NCBI GenBank assembly: GCA_036758285.1
Contig: DAIOWV010000023.1
Location: 1-37,818, forward strand
Direction of reading: 5' to 3'
Length of the DNA stretch: 37,818 nucleotides
Source of the DNA: Taishania sp036758285
Lineage (GTDB): Bacteria; Bacteroidota; Bacteroidia; Flavobacteriales_D; Crocinitomicaceae
Shown: piece after piece, positions 9,139 through 16,208 of the stretch
Layout: every line of letters starts with the position of its first letter
Numbering within the stretch: position 1 is the stretch's first letter
Position numbers and translations under genes: made by a program
Notes under the pieces: model-generated
Told to the model about the DNA's origin: nothing
The model's input: only the letters and a program-made list of their open reading frames with translations
Databases searched by the model: none

Positions 9139-9268
9139 TTTTTATATTTCGCCTAATTACTAAGATTAATTTGGCGTGCTTATTATCGACTGTTTTGAAA
9201 TGGAGAATATATTTTATATCTCACATTTTAGATTGGTCTAATCGGTCATTTAAATAAAAATCAAACAG

Positions 9269-10183
9269 ATGAAAAAGTTTGTAATAGGAGGATTCATATC
9301 ATTTGTATCTTTCTTTACATCGGCATGTGATATATGTGGATGTGCAGCAAATTCCTTTTCAGTCGGAATGTTGCCAAATAGCAAGCATCATTTTATAGGG
9401 GTGAGAACAGGAATGCGTTGGTTTGAAAGTCAACCTGCTCCAGATGTACATGGATATAGAGGGGTTTCTTCTCAATTTTTCACTACTTCTGAAGTGTACG
9501 GTCGCTATAAAATTGGGAATAAGTTTCAATTATTAGGATTTGTTCCTTTTGTTCTAAATCAAAAAACAGATAGTATCACTACAACAATTAAAGGATTAGG
9601 TGATATTGTTGTAATTGGTAACTATGTTTTTGTGGATAACATGAACTCTTTAGACAAAAAGTTTCGTCATTCCGGAACTGTTGGCTTAGGAGTAAAAGCT
9701 CCTACAGGACAGTTTTTTAAATTAGGATTTGAAGAGATAAACATGTTACCTGGTACAGGTTCTGTCGATTACCTGGTAAATGTGAATTATACCATCCAAT
9801 ATAATAATTTTGGATTACAGAATGAATCAGGATTTACTTACAAAACAACAAATAAATATAAGTATCGATTTGGGAATGCATTAAGTATTTCTCAAATGAT
9901 TTTTTATCGTTGGGATGTTAGTGAAGATTTGAAATTAATTCCACAAATTGGTATTAACTATATGCATAATTGGAAGGACGTTAAGAATGGCATTCTTTCT
10001 GAAGACACCTTTAATGGTGGTGATATCTTCAATAGCCAAGTAAATCTATTTGTTTTATATAGAAATATTGGGATATCTGCTCAGTTTTATTTCCCTTTAA
10101 AACAACAATTGAATAGAGGGTATGTTTCTCAAAAATCGATGTTTAGAATTGGGATTAATTATTTTATAAATAGCAAAAAATGA
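9269..10183 (+). CDS. Outer-membrane beta-barrel-like protein with CxxCxC
   Basis: A 304-residue secreted protein. A signal peptide (about 1-19) is followed at once by ACDICGCA, with C20, C23 and C25 arranged as CxxCxC. The rest is alternating polar/aromatic beta-strand sequence (for example KFQLLGFVPFVL and MFRIGINYFI at the end), typical of Bacteroidota outer-membrane transporter-like barrels. The cysteine cluster at the mature N-terminus could bind a metal such as copper. The stop codon overlaps the ATG of the next lipoprotein gene (ATGA), so the two are translationally coupled. Confidence 0.75.
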   Translation: MKKFVIGGFISFVSFFTSACDICGCAANSFSVGMLPNSKHHFIGVRTGMRWFESQPAPDVHGYRGVSSQFFTTSEVYGRYKIGNKFQLLGFVPFVLNQKTDSITTTIKGLGDIVVIGNYVFVDNMNSLDKKFRHSGTVGLGVKAPTGQFFKLGFEEINMLPGTGSVDYLVNVNYTIQYNNFGLQNESGFTYKTTNKYKYRFGNALSISQMIFYRWDVSEDLKLIPQIGINYMHNWKDVKNGILSEDTFNGGDIFNSQVNLFVLYRNIGISAQFYFPLKQQLNRGYVSQKSMFRIGINYFINSKK

Positions 10184-10563
10184 AATATTTAATAATTATC
10201 ATGCTGATGTCTTTGGGAATAATGGCATGTAAGAAAAAAGAGGCTGGTGCTACATCCGTGACTATCACATTTACAGAGCCATCAATTGGTGATACGATAC
10301 CTTCTTGGAATCAAATTCACATGGAAGGAACCATTACTGGTGATGGAGAGATGAAGGGTTATACCTTGTCTGCATTGAATAACTCAACAAATGCAGTATT
10401 GTTTACAACGACATATGATGTAAAATCAAAAGCATATAATTTCCATGAGCATTGGATCAATAATTTACATGACACAACAAATGTGACTGTAAAAGTTGAA
10501 GTAGTAAAAAATGATGCTGGGGAAAAAGAAATATTAACAAGAGAAGTGGTTTGTTTACCATGA
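10180..10563 (+). CDS. Small lipoprotein of the MbnP/MbnH-like operon
   Basis: A 127-residue lipoprotein: hydrophobic signal ending in the lipobox GIMAC with the acylated cysteine at 17. The mature part looks like one immunoglobulin-type beta-sandwich (PSIGDTIPSWNQIHMEGTI at the start) with a His-rich segment, NFHEHWINNLHD, that could bind metal. It might be a DUF4625-like domain, but I cannot assign it firmly. It overlaps the upstream gene by 4 nt and ends 16 nt before the MbnP-like gene, so it belongs to the same operon. Confidence 0.7.
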   Translation: MKYLIIIMLMSLGIMACKKKEAGATSVTITFTEPSIGDTIPSWNQIHMEGTITGDGEMKGYTLSALNNSTNAVLFTTTYDVKSKAYNFHEHWINNLHDTTNVTVKVEVVKNDAGEKEILTREVVCLP

Positions 10564-10579
10564 ATTAAAAGAAATTAAA

Positions 10580-11407
10580 ATGAAAAATCAATTAGTAATA
10601 ATGCTTATTCTAAGTGTATTAACGTTTTCATCGTGCAAAAAAGAAGGTTGTATGGACGAAAATGCGATTAATTATAATGATAAAGCTAAAAAAGATGATG
10701 GTTCTTGTCAATTTACGGATACTGAACAAGAAAGTGGAAAAGTGATAGTATCACTAGAGCATCAATGGGGAGATAACACAACAAATTTTCAATTAGAAAC
10801 AGAATATATTCACGCAACAACAGGCGATACACTGGAGTTTACAAAATTAATGTATTTTATATCTAATTTGAAATTAAAAAGACAAGATGGTACATGGTGG
10901 TCACACCCAGAGAGTTATTTCCTTGTCGATTTAGCGAATACATCATCGACTCAATTAAATCTTGAAGGTGTTCCTTTGGGAAATTATACAGAAGTTTCAT
11001 ACATCATGGGAGTTGATAGTCTTCGAAATGTGAGTGGTGCACAAACAGGAGCATTGTCAACAACCTCTGGAATGTTTTGGAGTTGGAATTCAGGTTATAT
11101 AATGGTAAAAGCTGAAGGATTGTCTCCACAAGCTAGTATGGGTGGAGCATTTACATATCACTTAGGGGGATTTGCCGGAGCAAACAACATTGTGACATTG
11201 AAAAATGCAACTTTTGGTGCTGAAACTTTAAATGTGACGAAAAGTAGTAATTCTAAAATTTATTTATCTGTTGATCCTTCTAAATTATTCACTACAATTG
11301 GTTCTGTGAATAACGTTGGAATGATTCATTCTCCAGGTGCCAATTCATTAACAATGGCTACAGATTTTTACAATTCTGGGGTGACTTTTAACATGATTCA
11401 AAACTAA
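10580..11407 (+). CDS. MbnP-family lipoprotein
   Basis: A 275-residue lipoprotein (lipobox FSSC, C19). Residues 24-44 form a short Cys-bracketed, Asp/Asn-rich motif (GCMDENAINY then DDGSC) of the kind seen in many Bacteroidota surface proteins. The rest resembles MbnP: a beta-rich domain with LEFTKLMYFISNLKL, then GMFWSWNSGYIMVKAEG, followed by a His-containing segment (FTYHLGGFAG). Characterised MbnP is a periplasmic copper-binding protein in which MbnH, a di-haem enzyme, converts a Trp to kynurenine. The MbnH-like gene follows here, which supports the assignment. The 4-Cys pattern of the proteobacterial form is absent. Confidence 0.8.
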   Translation: MKNQLVIMLILSVLTFSSCKKEGCMDENAINYNDKAKKDDGSCQFTDTEQESGKVIVSLEHQWGDNTTNFQLETEYIHATTGDTLEFTKLMYFISNLKLKRQDGTWWSHPESYFLVDLANTSSTQLNLEGVPLGNYTEVSYIMGVDSLRNVSGAQTGALSTTSGMFWSWNSGYIMVKAEGLSPQASMGGAFTYHLGGFAGANNIVTLKNATFGAETLNVTKSSNSKIYLSVDPSKLFTTIGSVNNVGMIHSPGANSLTMATDFYNSGVTFNMIQN

Positions 11408-11414
11408 TAAACTA

Positions 11415-11447
11415 AAAGGGTTGAAGTTACATTGGTTTCAACCCTTT
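11415..11447 (+). promoter_or_regulatory. Hairpin between the MbnP-like and MbnH-like genes
   Basis: A perfect 11-bp stem (AAAGGGTTGAA at 11415-11425, TTCAACCCTTT at 11437-11447) with an 11-nt loop sits between the MbnP-like stop and the MbnH-like ATG at 11460. No T run follows, so it looks more like an mRNA-processing, stability or partial-attenuation hairpin than a full terminator. It could lower expression of the enzyme relative to its substrate protein. Confidence 0.6.
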
Positions 11448-11459
11448 AAATTATTTAAA

Positions 11460-12485
11460 ATGAAATATTTGCTTCTTTTAAGTATTCTTGTTTTAACTAT
11501 TTCATGTAGGAAGAATACAATTGTTGAAGTGGAAGAGATGGATACAGAACTTATTAGTTTTAGGTATCCGAATGGATTTCCTTCAGTTGTTTATCCTCTG
11601 GGAGAAAAACCAATTAATTCCAATCAATTTAAATTAGGACGAGAGTTGTTTTATAGTACAACATTGTCTTCTGACAATACTATTTCGTGTGCAACTTGTC
11701 ATGCTCAAACGCATGCTTTTGCGGATCATAATATTGCTTTAAGTGTAGGTGTCGGAGGCGCTTTTGGAACTAGAAATTCTCCTTCAATTACAAATTTAGC
11801 ATGGCAGCCACATTTTATGTGGGATGGTGGTGTTAATCACTTGGAAATGTTTTCAATTGCACCAATAACCAATCCTGTTGAAATGAATGAAACAATTGCC
11901 AATGTAATTGCTAAATTAAATAATTCCTCATATTGGAAAAAGCAGTTCAAAAAGGCTTTTGATACAGATTACATCACTGATCAACAGTTGTTTTTAGCCT
12001 TAACTCAATATATGTTACTTATTATTTCTGATAATTCACATTATGATAAAGTAAAAAGAGGAGAGGCTATTTTTACAAATGAGCAACAAGCAGGCTATAA
12101 TCTTTTTTTACAAAAGTGTGCCTCTTGTCACCAAGAACCATTGTTTACAGATTATTCATTCAGAAATAATGGACTTGATTTAGTATCAACAGATGAAGGT
12201 CGTTTTTTAATTACGCAAAATGAAAGCGATAAAGGAAAATTTAAAGTTCCGACTTTGAGAAATGTACTATTGACATATCCTTATATGCACGATGGACGGT
12301 TTTTTACTATAGATCAGGTTTTGGAACATTACAATAGTGGCATAAAGCAACATGCTAATTTAGATCCTTTATTAAATGCTGGACTACCGTTAACATCAGA
12401 AGATAAAAAGAATTTAAAAAGATTTTTAGAAACATTAAATGATTTCGAATTGATTGGAAATAAAATTTTAAGTGAACCGAAATAA
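11460..12485 (+). CDS. Di-haem MbnH/MauG/cytochrome c peroxidase-like lipoprotein
   Basis: A 341-residue c-type di-haem enzyme. The lipobox TISC (C16) predicts a lipoprotein. Two CxxCH haem sites are seen at 77-81 (CATCH) and 220-224 (CASCH), and the second domain has the conserved TYPYMHDGRFF (residues about 272-282) that supplies a distal haem ligand. Family members reduce peroxide or, as MauG and MbnH, oxidise a Trp on a partner protein. Placement right after an MbnP-like gene favours the MbnH role. The frame is open from 11421, but that TTG lies inside the intergenic hairpin; the ATG at 11460 (MKYLLLLSIL) gives a proper signal sequence. Confidence 0.88.
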   Translation: MKYLLLLSILVLTISCRKNTIVEVEEMDTELISFRYPNGFPSVVYPLGEKPINSNQFKLGRELFYSTTLSSDNTISCATCHAQTHAFADHNIALSVGVGGAFGTRNSPSITNLAWQPHFMWDGGVNHLEMFSIAPITNPVEMNETIANVIAKLNNSSYWKKQFKKAFDTDYITDQQLFLALTQYMLLIISDNSHYDKVKRGEAIFTNEQQAGYNLFLQKCASCHQEPLFTDYSFRNNGLDLVSTDEGRFLITQNESDKGKFKVPTLRNVLLTYPYMHDGRFFTIDQVLEHYNSGIKQHANLDPLLNAGLPLTSEDKKNLKRFLETLNDFELIGNKILSEPK

Positions 12486-12531
12486 TAAATTAATAACTAG
12501 ATTTGAGTACGATCACTTAAAAATCAATTAT

Positions 12532-13017
12532 ATGTATTTTAAAACGCTTATTTTTTCATTGTTTTTTTATAATTCATTTTCTCAGATTAACGTTTACAAA
12601 ACAGAATCGAAAAGCACTTTTGAAATTTTGAATAATTTAAAAGATGACAAAATATATTCAAAAAAATCAACTTCAATTTCTGATATTATTTTAACGATTA
12701 AGGGTAATGAAGTTTATCAGAAAAACAATAAATTATTCAGTTCTGATATGATTTTTAATATAAAGGATGATAAGTACATATACAACGGCAGTTCTTTTAT
12801 GAGTAAGGATATTTTATATACCATTCAAAACAACAAGATTTACAAAGGTAATACTACTTTATTAATGAATTTAATTGCAACAATTGAGGATGGGAAGGTT
12901 TATAAAGGCAATTTAACAAATAGGAATAATTTACTCTTTTTAATTGATGGATCTGTATCTACAACTGAACTTATTGCAATTTGTTATGTAAATAATTTAT
13001 TGAAATTTAATGATTAA
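12532..13017 (+). CDS. Secreted protein with tandem 20-22-residue repeats
   Basis: Unrecognised 161-residue protein. The ATG at 12532 starts a clean signal peptide (MYFKTLIFSLFFYNSFSQ); the longer frame from 12472 overlaps the upstream gene and is rejected. The mature protein has about five tandem units of 20-22 residues, each with a short beta pair, for example DDKIYSKKSTSISDIILTIK, NEVYQKNNKLFSSDMIFNIK and NKIYKGNTTLLMNLIATIED. The pattern suggests a repetitive beta structure exposed outside the cytoplasm. It lies 46 nt after the di-haem gene in the same direction, so it may be the last gene of that operon. Confidence 0.7.
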   Translation: MYFKTLIFSLFFYNSFSQINVYKTESKSTFEILNNLKDDKIYSKKSTSISDIILTIKGNEVYQKNNKLFSSDMIFNIKDDKYIYNGSSFMSKDILYTIQNNKIYKGNTTLLMNLIATIEDGKVYKGNLTNRNNLLFLIDGSVSTTELIAICYVNNLLKFND

Positions 13018-13069
13018 TTGAGCAATTTAATGGGTTTTGTAATTGTCGGTATTATTTTTAATTGGCAAT

Positions 13070-13113
13070 CTATTTTTAAAGTGTTTGCATTAATACAAAC
13101 ACTTTAAAAATAG
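13070..13113. terminator. 18-bp perfect inverted repeat between convergent genes
   Basis: Arms 13070-13087 and 13096-13113 are exact reverse complements, with an 8-nt loop (CATTAATA). The site is midway between two convergent genes ending at 13017 (+) and 13143 (-), so a bidirectional terminator is the natural reading. The T and A tracts are inside the stem rather than after it, which is unlike a textbook terminator. Confidence 0.6.
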
Positions 13114-13142
13114 TAGTTTAATTAGTTGCTATATTAATCCAA

Positions 13143-13544
13143 TTAAGCTGGCATTTTGGACATATCCATAAAGAACACTTCCCAAGTATGACCATCAAAA
13201 TCTTCAATTGTACGTTGTACCATAAAACCATAATCTTTCATCTCGTTCGGTTCGATTCCACCTGCTTCTAAACCGTTTCTCATTACTTCATTCACTTCAT
13301 CAATATTATTGAATGATAGTGAGAAAAGTCCTGCAATTTTATTTTTCGTATCGGCAATTGGCTTGTCTGTAAAAGATTTGAATTTATCATGTGATAATAA
13401 CATTACATAAATGTTCTCACTCCAAACCATACATTTTCCACTGTCATCCGAAAATTGAGGATTATTAGTAAAACCTAATGCAGCGTAAAATGATTCTGAT
13501 TTTTGAACATCTTTTACAGCTAAATTGATGAAAATTTGTTTCAT
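13143..13544 (-). CDS. VOC (glyoxalase/bleomycin-resistance) family protein
   Basis: A 133-residue single-domain vicinal oxygen chelate protein with two beta-alpha-beta-beta-beta modules: MKQIFINLAVKDVQKSESFY at the start and GFMVQRTIEDFDGHTWEVFF near the end, where E126 is the expected second-module metal ligand. Members bind a divalent metal and act as lyases, dioxygenases or drug-binding proteins; the substrate cannot be told. It is a lone minus-strand gene with a perfect inverted repeat just beyond its stop codon. Confidence 0.88.
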   Translation of the reverse strand: MKQIFINLAVKDVQKSESFYAALGFTNNPQFSDDSGKCMVWSENIYVMLLSHDKFKSFTDKPIADTKNKIAGLFSLSFNNIDEVNEVMRNGLEAGGIEPNEMKDYGFMVQRTIEDFDGHTWEVFFMDMSKMPA

Positions 13545-13892
13545 TGTAATTGATTTTATTAAAGTTAAGCTACGATTACAAGTTTTTGATTTTAAATTAA
13601 ATACGTTTAATAATAAAAAGCATTTAAAATTTAGACCATTAAACTTATTCTAAAATTAAAAAAATTATTTTATCAAGTTTAACTTTAAGTGATTTTGTCA
13701 GTAGTCGATTTTAATCTCGTGTTAATGTGTTTAATTTGAGTTGATTAAAGTTTGTTTTTTTCTGTTTTTGAAATGCAAAAAATCTTACTTACTTATTAAT
13801 TAATGGCTTAATCCATTTTAAATGGACAAAAAAAGTTATTTTATATAAGTAAATTTCGTTTAATGTTACTATATTGGTCGGAATCGACCGAA
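13545..13892. other. Intergenic region with a 15-bp palindrome
   Basis: About 350 nt of very A+T-rich DNA between divergent genes with no coding potential that I can see. It contains a perfect 7-1-7 palindrome TCCATTT-T-AAATGGA (13812-13826), a near-match -7 box TAAATTTC (13850-13857), and a small hairpin GGTCG-GAAT-CGACC (13876-13889) just before the ATG at 13893. Confidence 0.6.
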
Positions 13893-14300
13893 ATGAACAA
13901 AATAAAAATATTTCAACTATTATTTTTAACTATTCTCCCATTGGTAATGGGAGCATTAATTTATATCATTTCACGAACCAATTCAAATTATTTTTTAGAG
14001 TTTTTATCAATTGATAATGAGAAGATTAATTTTCCTGGTGTAATTAAATTCAACATAATTGATGGTTTATGGGCTTTTTCAATTTCATCATTATTACAAA
14101 TTATTTGGAATTGGAAATTTGAAAAATCTCTTCTACTATGGTTTATTATTTTAATCGTAGTTTCAATCTATTTTGAAATAAATTTTGGAACGTTTGATCC
14201 TATAGATATTCTTTTTATTTCTATCGGGCTGATAATTCCGCTTTTAATTACCACAAAAAATAACTTAAAATCAATTTATTATGAACAAAAAGTACCTTAA
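13893..14300 (+). CDS. Small four-helix membrane protein, VanZ-like
   Basis: A 135-residue integral membrane protein with four hydrophobic helices. The motifs DGLWAFSISS and NFGTFDPIDILFISIG recall the small VanZ-like membrane proteins, which often carry a GTFDxxD signature; this is a resemblance only. The ATG at 13893 (MNKIKIFQLL) follows a short hairpin; the upstream in-frame ATG at 13863 would add ten polar residues and is less likely. The stop codon lies inside the next gene (20-nt overlap), so the pair should be co-translated. Confidence 0.65.
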   Translation: MNKIKIFQLLFLTILPLVMGALIYIISRTNSNYFLEFLSIDNEKINFPGVIKFNIIDGLWAFSISSLLQIIWNWKFEKSLLLWFIILIVVSIYFEINFGTFDPIDILFISIGLIIPLLITTKNNLKSIYYEQKVP

Positions 14301-14847
14301 ATTTTCAAAACATTTTTTTGCAGGAATTTCAATTTTAATTTTTTCATTGATTAGTATTGCCACAAGTGAGAGTGAGAGTGATAAATCAAAAACAGAGTCT
14401 AAATCTGTTGAAAATACTCAAAAGAACAATTGGACTTATTCAGAAGATACTGATAAAATGGAGGGTACAAAAATCTTTTATGCATCTACCACATCTACCA
14501 ATACGGTTGAATTTGATTTCCCATACGATGGAGGTTCTAATTTTGGTATTGTAGTGAGAAATTATGAAGGAAAAAATGAAGTTTTAATTTCTGTATCTAA
14601 AGGACAATTTATGACAAGTATAGGAGGGAGTGAATCGGTGAAAGTTAAATTTGATGATGAAAAACCAGAACTATACTCATATAATTCTGCAGCAGATGCT
14701 AGTAGTGATTTAATATTTTTAATAAATTCTTCAAAGTTTATCGAAAAACTAAAAACGGCTAAAACAGTTATGATCGAAACTACTTTTTTTAATTCTGGGA
14801 GTCAAATTATGGAATTTAATGTTGATGATTTTCATTGGGAAAAGTAA
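14281..14847 (+). CDS. Secreted protein with C-terminal beta-sandwich
   Basis: A 188-residue protein. A signal peptide or N-terminal anchor covers about 8-28, followed by a Ser/Glu/Lys-rich linker (SESESDKSKTESKS) and one compact domain (about 50-188) starting with WTYSEDTDKMEGTKIFYAST. The order of motifs (EFDFPYDGGSNFGIVVR, KGQFMTS, VKVKFDDEKPELY, then FNVDDFHWEK at the end) resembles small secreted or phage-associated proteins such as the VasI type, but I would not assign a function. It overlaps the preceding membrane-protein gene by 20 nt, suggesting a functional pair. Confidence 0.7.
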   Translation: MNKKYLKFSKHFFAGISILIFSLISIATSESESDKSKTESKSVENTQKNNWTYSEDTDKMEGTKIFYASTTSTNTVEFDFPYDGGSNFGIVVRNYEGKNEVLISVSKGQFMTSIGGSESVKVKFDDEKPELYSYNSAADASSDLIFLINSSKFIEKLKTAKTVMIETTFFNSGSQIMEFNVDDFHWEK

Positions 14848-14882
14848 TATGAAAGAAGTCAGATTGTGCTTAATATAGATTT

Positions 14883-15422
14883 ATGAAAATTACAAAGTCA
14901 AATCTTCCGGAAAATTCTATTGTAAAGTCAGAATCTAGTTTCGAGTTTATTGATGGATTTAAAGGCAGGTTTGTTGACAAAAATAATGAAATCAATATTC
15001 AAACAATAGGTAAATTATTTTTCACTACTGGTCCAAAATGGATTGATAAACTATTCAAATTTCGGAATAAGATTGTGAAATTAGTTGGTTTAAAAACTGC
15101 TGATAATATTTCAAAAAGACAGCTACAACTTGATAAATTTAAAGGTGAGCCTGGTGAACAAGTTGGACTTTTTAAAGTATTTCAAAGGACAGATAATGAA
15201 ATTGTTTTAGGAGAAGATGATAAACATTTGGATTTCAGAGTGTCACTTTTTTTAGAACAGAGTAGTATTGAACCTGATCAAAAACAATTGACTATTTCAA
15301 CCTTAGTGAAATTCAATAATAAACTTGGTAAAATCTATTTCATCCCTGTCAAACCGTTTCACAAAAAGATTGTCCCAACGATGTTAAAAGGAATTATAAA
15401 AGAGATTAACAAATCAGCTTGA
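14883..15422 (+). CDS. DUF2867 family protein
   Basis: A 179-residue cytoplasmic protein that fits DUF2867: FFTTGPKWIDKLFKFRN in the first third, then VGLFKVF, and NEIVLGEDDKHLDFRVSLF in the middle, ending with a short helix. The family has an SRPBCC-like (helix-grip) appearance and no established biochemical role. It stands 35 nt after the previous gene, so could be the last gene of that small transcript. No catalytic motif is apparent. Confidence 0.75.
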   Translation: MKITKSNLPENSIVKSESSFEFIDGFKGRFVDKNNEINIQTIGKLFFTTGPKWIDKLFKFRNKIVKLVGLKTADNISKRQLQLDKFKGEPGEQVGLFKVFQRTDNEIVLGEDDKHLDFRVSLFLEQSSIEPDQKQLTISTLVKFNNKLGKIYFIPVKPFHKKIVPTMLKGIIKEINKSA

Positions 15423-15470
15423 TGAATGACTAAAAGTCTTTAAAATTTAATATAAGTGTTTAATTACTTT

Positions 15471-15600
15471 TTTGTGCAATTTTAAATAGTTGCTATAAAA
15501 AGAGCAATTCAAGATTAAAACATTTATAAAATGTACTATTTAGTGCAATTTTAAATAATTGTATCTTTTAATGCAATTTTTATTAAATTTGAAATAAAAA
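15471..15600 (+). repeat. Tandem promoter/operator repeats before the SatD-like gene
   Basis: Two near-identical 19-bp copies, GTGCAATTTTAAATAGTTG (15474-15492) and GTGCAATTTTAAATAATTG (15543-15561), lie 69 nt apart. Each is followed 28 nt later by a weaker GCAATT copy (15503 and 15572), giving spacings of 28, 41 and 28 nt. The second copy ends in TTG (15559-15561), which with TAAATTTG (15584-15591) makes a full -33/-7 promoter with a 22-nt spacer. The first copy lacks a -7 box. This looks like a duplicated promoter/operator, perhaps bound by the HTH of the gene it precedes. Confidence 0.7.
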
Positions 15601-15602
15601 AG

Positions 15603-16208
15603 ATGATTGCTATATTAACAGGAGATATTATTAATTCTAGAAAGGTCAATCCAGAAGATTGGTTGCCTCAGCTTAAATCCTTTTTAATTGAAATTACCAA
15701 CAATGAAACAGAATGGGAAATTTATAGAGGTGATAGTTTTCAAGTTCAAACAACTGTTGAAAAGGCATTAGAAATAGCATTATCTATAAAAGCATTAATT
15801 AAAATAAATTCTAAAATTGATGTAAGAATTGCAATTGGAATTGGGGAGGTTTCATTTAGAGGAACAAAAATCATTGAATCCAATGGATCTGCGTTTGTAA
15901 ATTCTGGAGAAGCTTTTGAAAAATTAAAAAATAATACATTAACAATAAAAACACCATTCAATGATATAAATGAACAATTTAATCCTATATTAAAACTTTT
16001 ATGTTTTACTGCAGATGGTTGGAAACCTGTTACTTCTGAAACTATTTTTTTCTCTTTGATAAATAAAGATTTGCTGCAAAAAGAAATTGCAGAAAAACTA
16101 AAAAAAGATAGGACGACGGTAAATAGAGCATTAAAAAGAGGAGGTTATGAAGAAATCATTGAAATTTTAAACTTGCTAAATAAAAAACTATCTAAATGTA
16201 TCAATTAG
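15603..16208 (+). CDS. SatD-like protein: cyclase-like domain plus HTH
   Basis: A 201-residue cytoplasmic protein of the SatD type. The N-terminal region (1-110) has the motif order of a divergent class III nucleotide cyclase: LTGDI with D8 in the first-metal position, YRGDSF with D44, VRIAIGIGEVSFRG (74-87) and GSAFVNSGEAFEKLK (95-109). Residues 156-183 form a helix-turn-helix (LLQKEIAEKLKKDRTTVNRA). Enzyme activity is not established; the domain may only sense a nucleotide. The gene overlaps the DUF3307 gene by 13 nt, a pairing also seen in other phyla, and sits behind tandem repeats that could be its own operators. Confidence 0.8.
   Translation: MIAILTGDIINSRKVNPEDWLPQLKSFLIEITNNETEWEIYRGDSFQVQTTVEKALEIALSIKALIKINSKIDVRIAIGIGEVSFRGTKIIESNGSAFVNSGEAFEKLKNNTLTIKTPFNDINEQFNPILKLLCFTADGWKPVTSETIFFSLINKDLLQKEIAEKLKKDRTTVNRALKRGGYEEIIEILNLLNKKLSKCIN

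Noticed and set aside
11421..11459. Longer N-terminus of the di-haem enzyme from a TTG
   Set aside because: It would put the start inside the intergenic hairpin and spoil the lipoprotein signal that begins at the ATG at 11460.
12472..12531. Longer N-terminus of the secreted repeat protein
   Set aside because: It overlaps the previous gene and hides a clean signal peptide that starts at 12532.
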